Shown here piece by piece: positions 1 to 10,565 of a DNA stretch of 64,000 nucleotides. A program made the position numbers and the translations under genes. The stretch spans positions 1 through 64,000 of the forward strand of contig NW_005179343.1 in the NCBI RefSeq assembly GCF_000350225.1. The letters are read 5' to 3'. Within the stretch, counting starts at the first letter, position 1. Each line of letters starts with the position of its first letter. The notes below the pieces were generated by a model that was not told the origin of the DNA, ran no database searches, and worked only from the letters and a program-made list of their open reading frames with translations. Origin of the DNA: Chondrus crispus. Taxonomy: Eukaryota; Rhodophyta; Florideophyceae; Gigartinales; Gigartinaceae.

Positions 1-310
1 CGCCGACGGCGAGGGGCGCCAAGGAGAAGATCATCCGTGGCGCGCTCGTGCCCTCGCCGCCGACGGCGAGGGGCGCCAAGGAGAAGATCATCCGTGGCGC
101 GCTCGTGCCCTCGCCGCCGACGGCGAGGGGCGCCGAGGAGAAGATCATCCGTCGCGCGCTGCGACCTCGCCACGGACGGCGAGGGACGCCGAGGAAGAGC
201 AACGGCTGCATGCATTGCCCTCGCCACCGACGGCGAGGGACGCCGTGGAGAAGAAGGAACGCGCATTTTCGCGCCGTCGCCGCCGACAGCGAGGGACACT
301 GGGGAGAAGC
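1..310. repeat. 57-bp GC-rich minisatellite
   Basis: The first three units start at 1, 58 and 115 and are almost identical, giving an exact 57-base period. Two or three decayed units follow to about 310, each still carrying the core GACGGCGAGGG. Because 57 is divisible by three, several frames stay open and give Arg/Pro-rich translations, so the apparent ORFs here are probably artefacts. The array runs off the left edge, so its full copy number is unknown. Confidence 0.85.
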
Positions 311-330
311 GGGAGCTGCACCGCGCACGC

Positions 331-757
331 CAGCCCTCGGACCGCCTCCGCGACACGCTGCACCTGAAACGGGGGGACACCACGGCCGTCAACGCGTTCA
401 AAGTACACGGCGCGTAGGCTACTATCCAAGGCGACAACGTGGACGTTGTCTTGGTACCTGTAGGCGGCGGACTAATCGCCTGCACCGCTACAGTCCTCAA
501 GCGCCTACGTCCGCACGCCGAGATGGTGGACGTCGAGTTGGAGGGCGCCACAGCCATACGGAACCCTGCGTAAGGGCGGGCGCGTTAAGTTGGAAACTGT
601 GGGAACGTATGCAGACGGCGTCGCCGTCATTGAGATCTGCATCGCAACGTCTCGCCAGTGCCACGACCTCGTCGACGAGGTCATGCTGGTGAGCACGGAC
701 GAGGTCTGCGCCGCCATCAAGGGCGTGTTCGAGAACACGCACTCCATCCGGGAGCCG
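331..757 (+). pseudogene. threonine dehydratase-like gene fragment, middle deleted
   Basis: Bases 358-414 translate to LHLKRGDTTAVNAFKVHGA. This resembles the fold-type II PLP-enzyme motif LKrEd..p..sFKlRGA, whose lysine forms the Schiff base. From 424 the sequence jumps to the phosphate-binding glycine loop (VLVPVGGGLI, about 442-471). A second block (569-757) reads LETVGTYADGVAV, LVDEVMLVSTDEV and FENTHSIREP, which match the late catalytic domain of biosynthetic threonine dehydratase. About 200 residues expected between the two motifs are absent, a stop lies at the junction (415-417), and the frame changes near 568, so this is a decayed or captured fragment. The family deaminates threonine to 2-oxobutanoate in isoleucine synthesis. 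Serine racemase or a related paralogue is possible. Similarity may continue weakly to about 860. Confidence 0.7.
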
Positions 758-1398
758 AGGCGGGGGACAGGAAGAACGCGCGGCGCACGAACGCGACGCT
801 CTGAGCGCGGACTGCAACCGAAACATGTTGCGAGGAGCTGTGCACGAATGCAGCTCGTGAAGGAGGTCGGCTTCGGCATCGTGAGGGACGACGCGGTTCG
901 CACGTTCTCCGCCCCGCGCCACGCGCCGCGTTGGACATTCTCGCGCGCAGCAGCTATGCCTCCCGCGACGTGGTGGCGTGCGGCGTTCTCTGGGGCAGAT
1001 GGACCGACCATGTCCCCAGATGGACAAGCGGGGCGAGGTCGGAGGCAACGGACGGACTGTGAGGCGGACGACTAAGCGGAGGAGAGACGGACTCTCACCG
1101 GAGGAGAGGTAGGTAGGACCCGGGTACGAGCGGGGTTCGACTGGAATACAAAAGCAGCCCTCTACGAACACATGTGAACGAGGACGTACACGAGGCGACA
1201 CGGGTCCGCGCAGACAGCGAGGGGGTTGTGTCGTACGAGGAGGGACCGCCACGCTGGGGAACCAGAAAGAACGCACACAGGAGGATGGAACGAGGCCACA
1301 GAAAGGGAACAACGACGGACACCGACGGTGAAATGAGGACTACAACGGTTCCTCCCCCAATAGGGTGAACGTGGACGTTCACTCTTGAGGAGGGGCCG
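758..1398. other. no gene recognised; ends in a purine tract before an LTR
   Basis: No recognisable coding sequence after the dehydratase fragment. The stretch ends with GAGGAGGGGCCG directly before the LTR at 1399, which resembles a polypurine tract. If that is right, these bases, and perhaps the dehydratase fragment, belong to the interior of an LTR element whose left end lies outside the window. Confidence 0.4.
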
Positions 1399-2008
1399 TG
1401 TAGTATAACCCCTTGGGACTAGATTTAGATTAGATCAGCTACTGTAGAGCCTGAGCTCTACAATACGACGCGCACGAGCGCGCGCGCTGTCAGCAACGAA
1501 TGGCTGACAGCCTTACAGTACGCACGACCCGCACGCACTACTGTAGCCGACCACAGTAGCACTACAGTCGAGTACGTACTGTACTGTAGTATGATAGGAC
1601 TTAATTGTACATTAAATACGCGAGCGGACCGACGGCGGACGGCGGAGGACAAGCACGAGCTTGTCCAGAACCTACGCCTTTGGTCAACCTCGCCCCGCTT
1701 ATTCTAGAACGGGTTCCCACTAGCCCGTATCTAGTTAGGAACCGAGCGGGCAGGGGACGCGCAAGCACGCGAGCGAGCCTAGATCCGCCTCCGCCCGTCA
1801 GCGCTGGTACGTCACCCAGCGCTGCGCCGGGGCGTCGAGGCGTAGATCGGCCCGCGCGTGCGCACGTCCCCGACCGTACCCGCTCTACCACTGGTACCCC
1901 GGGCTCGCCCGGTTCCGTTAGCTGGGGTTGCTTCCCGTCTTCCGGCCGATCGGGGTCTCCCCAAGAACTGAGTATACACCCCCCTCCGTTGGGGGTGTTT
2001 ATACTACA
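1399..2008 (+). repeat. LTR (single copy in window), fossil LTR element
   Basis: A 610-base block begins TGTAGTATA and ends TATACTACA, a perfect 9-base inverted terminus with the canonical TG...CA. A purine-rich tract precedes it, which suggests a 3' LTR on the plus strand. The bases on either side (GGCCG and CCAAT) do not form a target duplication, so it is not a simple solo LTR. Its partner is not in the window and its family cannot be named. It is unlike the LTRs of the other elements here. Confidence 0.65.
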
Positions 2009-2031
2009 CCAATATCAGCGAGAATCCTATC

Positions 2032-2658
2032 ATGTCAATAATTGCACGTCTTCTGTCGATGCAGGTAAACAATGCTGCAGTTATCTACCGTCTTTCTTTA
2101 GCTCGGCAGAAAAAAAACCTGCCTAAGAGTGGGGAAGAAAATTGCCCGATGTATAAGGGATACTCTATTTTGCAACACAGAGTTACTGAATGCCACACTT
2201 TTGGATCGTTGGCAAGACGCCTTGCTAAAGAATGGGTTGAATGGCAAGAACAATCGGCGCTTGCAGAGAATGGAGACGTGAGTAATACTGAAGCACTACA
2301 GCAACTGCGCTCTTTGTTTCTACGTAACGCTGCAGAAAGGTACAGCTACGGGACTCATAAAGCCCGCAGACTGAATAAGAATATTATGCACAAAAAAGTA
2401 CAAGGAACTCCTACATACTGTGTGCTTCGCAGCTATACAGTGGGCGTAACGTTTGACGGAAAGTATAAGACAAGACGAAAAGGGTCTAGGCAGATTCAAT
2501 GGTGCCAAACGTGTCTTCAGGCCATTTGTACGGCATGTTGGAACGAATGGCGCACGAGGCCAGCTTTAAAGAGAAAACGGGCAGCAAATGAGGAAAAGAG
2601 AGAGTTTCAGCAAAAGTTGCGAAATAAAAGACGAAGGCGTGCGGTGCAAAAAATGTAG
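2032..2658 (+). pseudogene. C-terminal part of a piggyBac-like DDE transposase
   Basis: A 208-codon open stretch. Residues 1-28 (SIIARLLSMQVNNAAVIYRLSL) resemble the segment after the last catalytic residue in piggyBac-type (DDE_Tnp_1_7) transposases, where a Tyr/Asn-rich helix is usual. Near residues 130-170 a Cys-rich module (YCVLRSY, then QWCQTCLQAICTACW) resembles the C-terminal zinc finger of that family. The last 40 residues are Lys/Arg-rich, as in a nuclear localisation signal. The N-terminal half with the catalytic aspartates is absent; the frame opens just after the LTR at 1399-2008, so the LTR element probably removed or displaced it. The family assignment rests on pattern only. Confidence 0.45.
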
Positions 2659-2757
2659 ACGAAGTAGAAATGCAGCCAGATCGCAGTGGAGATGAGGACA
2701 GTGAGTATGAAAAGATTGCTTGCACCGCATTCTTTTGACGCCTAATATTTGATACAA

Positions 2758-2861
2758 TGACATGTAATGATTACCTGGACTGTCTCCGACTCTTTTTCAA
2801 CGTAATAATTGACATGTAATGATTACCTGGACTGTCTCCGACTCTCCTTGAACGTAATAAT
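2758..2861. repeat. two-unit tandem repeat, 52-bp period
   Basis: Two near-identical 52-base units start at 2758 and 2810 with TGACATGTAATGATTACCTG. They differ at about three positions. They lie in a stretch (2659-3083) where I see no gene. Confidence 0.85.
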
Positions 2862-3083
2862 TACAACGATAGATTCTACTGCAGTACGATAGATATAAGT
2901 AGAAGCCGAAGTTGCTGGGGCTGCCCAGACGGAGAAGGATCATCGATACCCAACACTGTTCTTCTAGATCACTAAACTGTTCTGTTCTTCTGTTATGCCG
3001 CTTTGATGTTCTGCTTGTCAAGTATAAGGTTCGAAGCTACCCTAACCTTTCATAGTTATGGGCCCAGGCCTCGCTGGTTCTTC

Positions 3084-3130
3084 TGACTTACCGTACGGTA
3101 AGTCACGAGGGCGTGACGTCACGCCCTCGT
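3084..3130. repeat. two abutting perfect palindromes
   Basis: Bases 3084-3105 form a 22-base perfect palindrome centred on CCGTACGG. Bases 3105-3130 form a 26-base perfect palindrome centred on TGACGTCA, the cAMP-response-element core bound by bZIP factors. They share one base and sit at the very start of the gag-like frame of the fossil element that follows. They may be a promoter or a cruciform signal; function is inferred only. Confidence 0.9.
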
Positions 3131-3745
3131 TTCTCATGGGATATCCGCAACGTTCCGTGGACCGATGGGAAGGGAAACCAGGAGGAATACGTTAATTCCG
3201 TTGCCCTTTGGCGTACCTTCCATGACAAGCTTCCAGATGGCAATAACAGCAAGATACCCCAAGATCTCCAAGGAATCATGCTTCAGTCACAGCTGTATGG
3301 CCGTGCTAAAGACCTCGTGAGAAAACTTGATCCAGCCGTGTTGCAGTCTGAGAGTGGTGTTGAAGCAATCCTGAATGTTGTTTACAAGCGCGATGCACTC
3401 GCTGTAGTGAGTGAGGTGTATCAAGGTTTCATTGATGTGCTCAACACTAAACGCGGACAGTCTGAATCGTTTAAGAATTTTGAGAGCCGATTCGAGGCAA
3501 GAGTTTCAAAGTTCAACTCACAGTCTAGCCTGTCTAAGTTACCAGACGCTCTTGTGGCTTTCATGTTACTTGCCAATTCAAACGTTGACAGTGGTCAACG
3601 TATCTCTATCTTGGCATCATCTGCCCCGCGTGACTCTGATTTTAATAATCAATCTACCACTGATGACTCTCTTACCTCTGTTTCTTATGGATCTATTGCT
3701 TCAGTTATTCGTCAATGCGACAAGGCGAACAAATCTGAGACATAA
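3113..3745 (+). pseudogene. gag-like part of the fossil element
   Basis: This part has no obvious motif beyond a helix-rich, charged composition and the position expected for a gag. Segments such as IPQDLQGIMLQSQLYGRA and SFKNFESRFEARVSKFN resemble the UBN2/copia gag layout, in which a retained cargo of short helices precedes a zinc knuckle. The knuckle follows shortly downstream (about 3845-3895). The assignment is mainly by position relative to the protease and integrase. Confidence 0.4.
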
Positions 3746-4008
3746 TCTGTTCCTACAACGATGTCCGCTGGCTCTGTTACGCGTCCACCTCGGCAACGAA
3801 AGATGCTCAGACCTGAGCAGCTTGCAGACCTGAACTCTAAAAACAAATGCCGCAGTTGTTCCAATTATGGCCATTGGGCTTCAGACCACAACAGTGATGG
3901 TTCCCTCAAGCCCGGTGTCACTTCCAGATCTCAGCCACTGCAAAGGTCTGATTATTCGTCCAAATCTAACGCCTCTCAGTCAAATGGAAAAAGGCTATTA
4001 GTTTCCAC

Positions 4009-5502
4009 ATGGCTACGCTACAGTCTACTGAGGAGTACTTTTCTGAATCTGTTGGTCCGCTCCTGGATGATGGAGCTCCTTACAGTGGTATTGGTCTGGA
4101 TGAGTTCAAGTTGATACAACCCTTTCTGGTTCCTGATTGGTCCGGCACGTTTGATCCACTGCCTGACACTGTTATTGACCGCCCCTGTTGGCAATACGGA
4201 ACGGGCGCGCACTCCAGTGGCGTGCGTAAAATCGTCGGTTCTGTGTTTTTTTCTGCTACCTCGGACCAAGGATACCCCATCAAAATCAAGCATCTGATCA
4301 TTGAAGGTTCGTCCCAGTGGGTCATTGGTGGCAACGTTACGAAGTACTGTGACATTATACGTATCGGAGATAATGCTCTAAAGCTCTCAGTGGAGAACGA
4401 TGGATCTGGTGCTACGTTTATATCTCTTGTTGATCATGATCTACACTGCTACATTCCCCATGAAGTATTCTACCCACCCAACCTCAGATTGAAACCTTCC
4501 GAGAACAACACGATGTTTTGTGCAACGGCTATGGTCCATGGTGCAGAAATTGATAGACCATGGATTGCTACGAAAGCAATTCTGGACAAGGTACACCACC
4601 ACGTCTGCGGCCATTCTTCGTTTTCCGGTATCAAGATCTTGCTTCAGATAAATGGGTTATGGTGCTGTGATGTTGAGAAGTACTTGTGCCAAGTGCTTGA
4701 GACCTGTACGTCCTGTAAGAGAACATCCGAACCAAAGCCCCCACGAAAAGTCTCCCTCAGTTCTCTCAATCGCTCCTTCAACCGAGATGTTTGCATCGAT
4801 CACTTTCATCTTGGCGACAACATAATGTTCCACGATATGAACGCTACTGCACGTTTCTCTGGTGGTGGCATAGTTGCTGACACTTCCATGATGAATTCCA
4901 TCGTCTCGTTCGAGACACACTGGGTCAGTCCTTTTTGGATTCGGGACACAGTTATTTTTGATCCTGCTTTTAACAATGATATTTTTCTTTCATACCTGCC
5001 CAAATGCAGTATTGAACCACGATCACTTCCGCCCCGGCGCCACAACAAGAATGTTCTGGAATCGAAGCACACAATACTACGAGATATATACCTGCGTCTT
5101 AAGTCCGCAAATGAATCATGCGATGATACACAAGAGGCGCTCCTTGTGCAGCAAGCGTTCCGTATATCAAATGATCTGTACGGTAACGACGTCATGTCAG
5201 CACATGAGCTTGCGAAAGGGTACACAAGACCGATTGCTCCTGGCGCGTTCCCTGTTGAAGTTCCCGATGAGTTGATTGATGCTCATGAAAAGCTGCTTTC
5301 TAAACAAAAGCTCACGCTGATATTAAGATCTAAGGCAACTAAGGACACTGCTATCCACACCGGGGATTTGGTTCAAGTTTTTATTAAGCAGCAGCATGAG
5401 AAACGCGGAAAATGGTCGGCACCTAAGCCTGTTCTATCGTATGACCGTGACTCGCGCTGTGTTACAGTTCCTGGAAAAAGTGGACGTATAGTACGTGATT
5501 GA
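4009..5502 (+). pseudogene. retropepsin-like plus integrase part of the fossil element
   Basis: Near residues 21-31 the sequence LLDDGAPYSGIG resembles the aspartic protease signature D[ST]GAP.S.IG. Around residues 200-235 a H-C / C-C arrangement (HHHVCGHSS ... CTSCKR) matches the gag-preintegrase zinc-binding module. The integrase-type core follows: VCIDHFHL, then FDPAFNND, then NVLESKH. The second and third acidic residues are 33 apart, close to the D35E spacing of retroviral-type integrases. It is part of a fossil that is broken overall. Confidence 0.55.
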
Positions 5503-5661
5503 AGATGTTCGAACCGCTGTGCCTGATAGCGAACTAGCGCAGGCTGTGCAAGAAGCTATTGATACGCTTAACGTTTCTCTTGATGAAACTCTGGCTGCTG
5601 TCTTGGATGATGATGGTGATACAAGCTTGAAAGTTGGGTGCGACAACTCTAATGTGGACTT

Positions 5662-6020
5662 TGTTACACCATCATGCGAGATGTTGGCGTAATTGAATTT
5701 GTTACGTGTATCAGCTTTGCTTTGATACCGGATAAGGCTTGAGAATTACGTAGATTTCAACTGCAGCATTCCTCTCGCCACGTTCCCTGCGCTTCTGTGT
5801 AGTCTCATGTTAGGTGTGCCTCCTCTCTCAACTTTCGCACAATGACGTGCCGTCTTTGCGCAAGTCTTTGCGTTTCTGAAGGCCAAGTCGCTCCTTGGAC
5901 CCTGAAAAGAAAGTACAGTATAAATAGGACGCAAGTCGCTATCGTACGAGTAAACGGCAGAGTACATGATCAACCCCTTTTCTTTGCTCTCAACCCAACA
6001 AACTCCCCCAGTTCTCAACA
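5662..6020 (+). repeat. 5' LTR of chromovirus A
   Basis: A 359-base LTR with TG...CA ends, near-identical to 9867-10225. It holds a TATAAATA box at 5919-5926, about 95 bases before its end, and it is flanked on the left by the target duplication GACTT. Confidence 0.93.
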
Positions 6021-6198
6021 GTGATGACTGAGTATCCTGGGTCATTGTCCCAGCATGGCGCCTCCGACTGGCTCTTCCGCAGGACAACACCTCTTCACAC
6101 CGATCTTTCATCCCGAGCTCCGGAAGCTCGGAAGGAAAAATATCCACTATTTTCTGAGGGAACGTGACCGTTATTTGCTTTGACTTCAAGATGCAAAT

Positions 6199-7989
6199 TT
6201 GTCTGGTGGGAATCTGAATCCCATCAGCGTTAAGTCTTCCATCGACCCCGACCTTCTCCTCTCTTTCGTCGAATTTGAGGAGTTTGAAGGAATCACCAAC
6301 GTTGAGGATCTTACAGAAACTATCTTACTCTCCTGGTTACAGGAAAAGGATATCGTTGAGCTCCAATCTCTTTCCCGCACAGAGCTAGACAACGCTGTTC
6401 GCACTTCTGTACGCATCAACGTTTTTGAACAAGACGCAGAAATGCGTATTAAAGCACTATTCATGGACTACAAGGCCTTTCTTCGTTCCAGAAAATGGGA
6501 GGCTCTAATCGAAAAAAATCCGAAGGTGGCAGTCGATCATATTTGTGGTCTCCTTAAACCCGCCGCTCTTCGTTTCAAAGTGCAGAATGATCTCCTTCTC
6601 GGCCAGTATGCCCTCCGTAAACAGTTTTTATCTTTTTACAAGTATGTCGTCGAAAAATCAATTAACTGTGATGATTTTGTTTCCATTCGTACATCCGAGA
6701 GGCCTACAGATCAATCTCGACAAGGCCCAAAGGGTACCTCCGGAAATGCAAGCCAGGGACGAAGGACAGGAAATTTCGATAAGTCGCTTTCTACATCAGG
6801 GCGCCAGCAGAGGCATCCTGCAAAACACGACCGGTCTCACTCACAAAATGACGTACCGTACAGGGCTACGGGTATGGTTGCAGACAGATCTAGAACGAAC
6901 ATTTCCGCACCTGAAGTTCCTCTGTGTTTCAATAAGTCTAAGTGTCCGGGCCGCCGTCATCGAATAAAGGACTGTCCAAACTCGACTACAGAAGAGATAA
7001 AGACGCTTTTACAGGACTACTGGGCCAATAAGTCCAAGACTGGACCTATCAGTGCTCTGACACAACCCCCTGAGGCGATTGATGCGCTTCAAAGATCCGG
7101 GAGGTACTTCGCCAAACTGGCCGACATTGTCGACGTTGTCGTCAGCGGTGACTATGGTGCAGATCATTCTGCTTTGAGCTTCCAACATCTAAGTATGCTG
7201 GCTGACGTCGGGGTATTCGTTCCAAAGCTACTATTGACGAAACCCATTTTAATGAGGTTGGCGTTAGACACGACTGACGCAGGAAAACCTACAATCATTG
7301 AATGTAGGAAGAAAGCCCCTATCTCCACTACGATAAACACTCCGGAAGGACCGCTACGTCTACGTAATTTGGAATTCTTGGTGCTTGACGAGACCGTCCC
7401 AGAAGTACTGATTTCTCGCCCGGTATTGCAAACGATGTGCTTCAACCTGGATTCACATTTGGCAAATGTGCGCAGCCGCTTCCACGATGCCGATTTCTCG
7501 AATATTGGTTTTGAACCTGGGCATCCAGCCACTCGTGACCTTTCCATCACTCCCACTCCGGCTCTAGCACGCCTTCTCATGGCTCCCCAGCCACAAACCG
7601 AAGCGTCTGAGCCACTCCCAGAGGCTAGTGATTCCTTTGATAATCCACCTTCTCTTCTCGATCAATCCTCAGAATCTGAAGAGGCATTCAGGCAGCGATT
7701 GGAGGCAGCGTCTGATTTTTTGGAAGAAGAAGAGACCTCAGATCTGTTAGAAGACTACTCGGGTAACGAGGATCAGCAGCACACGCAATTTTGTTTACAG
7801 AGTATCATCGAGAAGGCTAAAGAGAACGGTCTTCCGATGGAAAATCATTATGAGTTCAGCACTCTAGTGATAGAATATTCAGACATCATTCGGACAAGGT
7901 TGGGCTCAGACCCACCAGTGAAGGTACCTGCTATGAAGATTAGACTGCAACCAGACAGCGAACCTATACGTGTCAAGGTGAGGCGCTAG
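6199..7989 (+). pseudogene. gag-protease part of chromovirus A
   Basis: The N-terminal 150 residues are helical and charged like a Ty3/gypsy gag. A Cys/His cluster (CFNKSKCPGRRHRIKDC, about residues 240-256) stands where the nucleocapsid knuckle is expected. A protease-like segment follows (VVVSGDYGADHSALS, about residues 312-326, with a D-G-A-D variant of the retropepsin signature), then LNTPEGPLRLRN-type sequence shared with element C at 30644-32104. Only the family and parts are reported because this is a fossil. Confidence 0.7.
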
Positions 7990-8023
7990 AGCCCCCAGCA
8001 GTCGGACTTTCTGCGATCAAAGG

Positions 8024-9463
8024 TTGACGAACTACTTCGACTTGGCCTTGTCTACCCCAACAACAGCAGTCTATTATATGCTCTTGCGTCCGGAAGGCTT
8101 TTGCCTCTTCACGGACCATAAGAATCTGACATTTATTCTGAACCCTTCGGGCTCTTCTCCAAGTATCGCAAGGCATGTGATTACCAAAATTCAACGTTGG
8201 GCGATGCAGTTGGCTGCTTTCCGTTACACTATCTCCCACATTAGTGGGAATGAGAACGTATGGGCAGACCTCCTCTCCCGCTGGGGTACGAAGCCCGTTT
8301 CTACTATACTGAGACTTTCATCACTTTTTGTAGCCCCCGTGGCCCCCGAGCTTGACCCTGACTTCACTTGGCCTTCAGCAAAGGACATTGCTGCCGTACA
8401 GATCGCGGCCATTGAGAAAGGAGAGGAAAACGCCCCTGGAACCAAGCGCGATGGGCTTTTTATTTCGGATAAAAATGCTGTATGGGTTCCAAGTGCTGCT
8501 GTTGCTCTGCAGATTCGGCTTTGTGTCATAGGGCACTGTGGCCGTGGGGGACACCGCGGCTGGGAAACGACGGTAAAGAGCATTCAGCCACACTTATTTT
8601 GGCACGGAATGGAAACCGATATCAAGGCGTTCTGTCGTAGCTGTCTACGCTGCTTGGCGACTATTGGGGGCCATCGTGTTCCAAGGCCCATGGGGGACGC
8701 ACTTCATGCCGAAAAACCAAATGAACTTCTCCATTTCGATTTTTTGTTCATGGTTGACAGTGTTGACCTGCCCAAGTACGTATTCATTCTAAAGGATGAT
8801 GCGTCGTCCTTTGTTTGGCTAGAGCCTTGCATGGATGCAACCCCAGAAACCGCTGCTTCAATTATTCTAAAGTGGTTTGCGACCTTTGGTGTTGTGTTGA
8901 CGTGGAATTCTGATCGCGGTCCACATTTTAAGAACAATCTAATGACCAAGCTTAATCAGGCTTTGCATGCTCACCACCATTTAACAACACCGTACTCACC
9001 GCAGAGAAATGGGACAGTAGAAGTGGTTTGCAAGGAGGTTTTGCGCACCTGTCGAGCACTGCTCTCTAAGTTTCGCATGGGGGTCCAGAAATGGACCTCT
9101 GCGCTACCTCTAGTTCAGAGCACTATCAATCACTCTTCAAAACAGAGCCTAGGTGGAGCTGCTCCTGTCACCGCCATGACTCAGCTTCCGGCCGATAATC
9201 CCCTTAGGACTGTGCTTCGGCCTGGCGCTCCAGAACCCCGCACAGTTGAGTTTATAACAGCCCAGAGACTTGTGCATATTGAATCTCTCCAGAAAGCCCT
9301 AAATGGAATGCATCGAGAAATCCACGAGAAAAGAACCAGAAATCGAGAGAAAGCTATCAGGAAGCATAACGAAAAGACCCACGTTCTCGCCTGTAACTTT
9401 GAAGTTGGGACTTCGTCCTTGTCGCCAAGCCGGTTAATGCCGGAGGCAGTAAACTTCGAGTGA
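8024..9463 (+). pseudogene. RNase H-integrase part of chromovirus A
   Basis: The start holds RNase H sequence (YYMLLRPEGFCLFTDHKNL ... ISHISGNENVWADLLSRW). The integrase H2C2 zinc module follows (IGHCGRGGHRG ... CRSCLRC), then a catalytic core with HFDFLF, NSDRGPHFKN and SPQRNGTVEVVCKE, which are the three acidic blocks of a Ty3/gypsy integrase. It aligns by eye with the same region of element C. Confidence 0.8.
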
Positions 9464-9846
9464 AGTGGATAGGCCCTCGTCGCATTGTGCGTGCCATTTC
9501 GGATACTTCATTTGAAATTGCGGATCTCATTAATGGAAAAATCTGTTTGGTGCACTACAATAGGCTCAAACTCCACGCTGACTCCACTCTGAACTTGAGC
9601 AAAACGCTGCTGGACACCATTGACTATAACAACCCTCATCTTCAGACTGTGACAAAGATTTTGGATTTGCGATTCAACCCAGACTCTGAGATTTACGAAG
9701 TTCAGTGCAAATGGAGAGGCTTTGCCTACGAAGCGCCCACATGGGAGCCGTTCCAAAATATTGCAGAAGACATCCCCGATATGCTTGATGCATACCTCGA
9801 CGATCATCCCAATGCTGAACCCGTCATGGCGGCACGCAGTGTATAG
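9460..9846 (+). pseudogene. integrase C-terminus and chromodomain of chromovirus A
   Basis: The segment YEVQCKWRGFAYEAPTWEPF is a typical chromodomain core with aromatic residues and the W-E-P motif. This C-terminal domain is known in chromoviruses to guide integration to marked chromatin. It lies just before the purine tract and 3' LTR. Confidence 0.8.
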
Positions 9847-9866
9847 GCACCATTTGAAGAGAGGGC

Positions 9867-10225
9867 TGTTACACCAACATGCGAGATGTTGGCGTAATTG
9901 AATTTGTTACGTATATCAGCTTTGCTTTGATACCGGATAAGGCTTGAGAATTACGTAGATTTCAACTGCAGCATTCCTCTCGCCACGTTCCCTGCGCTTC
10001 TGTGTAGTCTCATGTTAGGTGTGCCTCCTCCCTCAACTTTCGCACAATGACGTGCCGTCTTTGCGCAAGTCTTTGCGTTTCTGAAGGCCAAGTCGCTCCT
10101 TGGACCCTGAAAAGAAAGTACAGTATAAATAGGACGCAAGTCGCTATCGTACGAGTAAACGGCAGAGTACATGATCAACCCCTTTTCTTTGCTCTCAACC
10201 CAACAAACACCCCCAGTTCTCAACA
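9867..10225 (+). repeat. 3' LTR of chromovirus A
   Basis: A 359-base LTR matching 5662-6020 except at about four positions. The target duplication GACTT follows immediately at 10226-10230. Confidence 0.93.
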
Positions 10226-10230
10226 GACTT

Positions 10231-10565
10231 TAATATGGCTAATGATGAAAGAGTAGCAGGATAGTGCGTAAATGGCATCAAAACAGCAGAAAATGAGAGA
10301 TGTTAAGATCAAATTCTGTACTTTTCATGAGTTTTGTGATGAGGATTGTTCATTTGTGAGTCGAGTACGAGCCTTAGGTGACTTTTCCCATCCAGTTGCA
10401 CATCCGGTTGTTGATGGACGAAGCCATCAGCTCAAAGGCTCATGTGAAAATTATCGTCAATTTCGTAAGTTGCTCATTGTGTCTGCGCATGTAGACGTTT
10501 TTAATATGGGCAATACTTCACAAAGCAAACTTGACGTTGTTGATGCTGAACCACACTTTTCGTGA
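10231..10565 (+). pseudogene. resumed part of the split older element
   Basis: Sequence right of the GACTT duplication continues the older element (3084-5661). It includes a 97-codon open stretch from 10272 with KIKFCTFHEFCDEDCSF and VDVFNMGNTSQSKL. I recognise no domain. Its position directly after the insertion argues that it belongs to the same fossil rather than to a host gene. Confidence 0.4.

Larger units (their letters stand above)
3084..5661 (+). mobile_element. fossil LTR-type retroelement, protease-integrase order (copia-like?)
   Basis: Parts in order: a gag-like region (3113-3745), a Cys/His knuckle of CxxCxxxGHxxxxH type (about 3845-3895), and a protease plus integrase region (4009-5502). 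Protease before integrase, with no reverse transcriptase between them, is the Ty1/copia order, but the proteins are divergent and the family is uncertain. It is broken, with several breaks, and the Ty3/gypsy element at 5662-10225 lies inside it; its sequence resumes at 10231. I could not find its LTRs. Confidence 0.5.
5662..10225 (+). mobile_element. Ty3/gypsy chromovirus fossil A, nested in the older element
   Basis: Two 359-base LTRs (5662-6020 and 9867-10225) bound the element and begin TGTTACACCA and end TTCTCAACA. The 5-bp target duplication GACTT is exact at 5657-5661 and 10226-10230. The LTRs differ at about four positions (about 1%), so insertion was recent. A purine tract (GAAGAGAGGGC) precedes the 3' LTR, and each LTR holds a TATAAATA box (5919-5926 in the first). 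Parts seen: gag, zinc knuckle, protease, RNase H, integrase, chromodomain. It is broken, with a small number of breaks. Its proteins resemble those of element C (29828-35217). Confidence 0.93.

Noticed and set aside
37-417. 126-codon Arg/Pro-rich ORF
   Set aside because: It is generated by the 57-bp repeat, which keeps frames open. Only its last 20 codons are meaningful, as the dehydratase fragment.
1399-2008. solo LTR created by recombination
   Set aside because: The flanking five bases do not match, and a purine tract precedes it, so a 3' LTR of a partly lost element is more likely.
3761-4114. independent host zinc-finger gene
   Set aside because: The single Cys/His knuckle lies between the gag-like and protease-integrase parts of a retroelement, where a nucleocapsid motif is expected.
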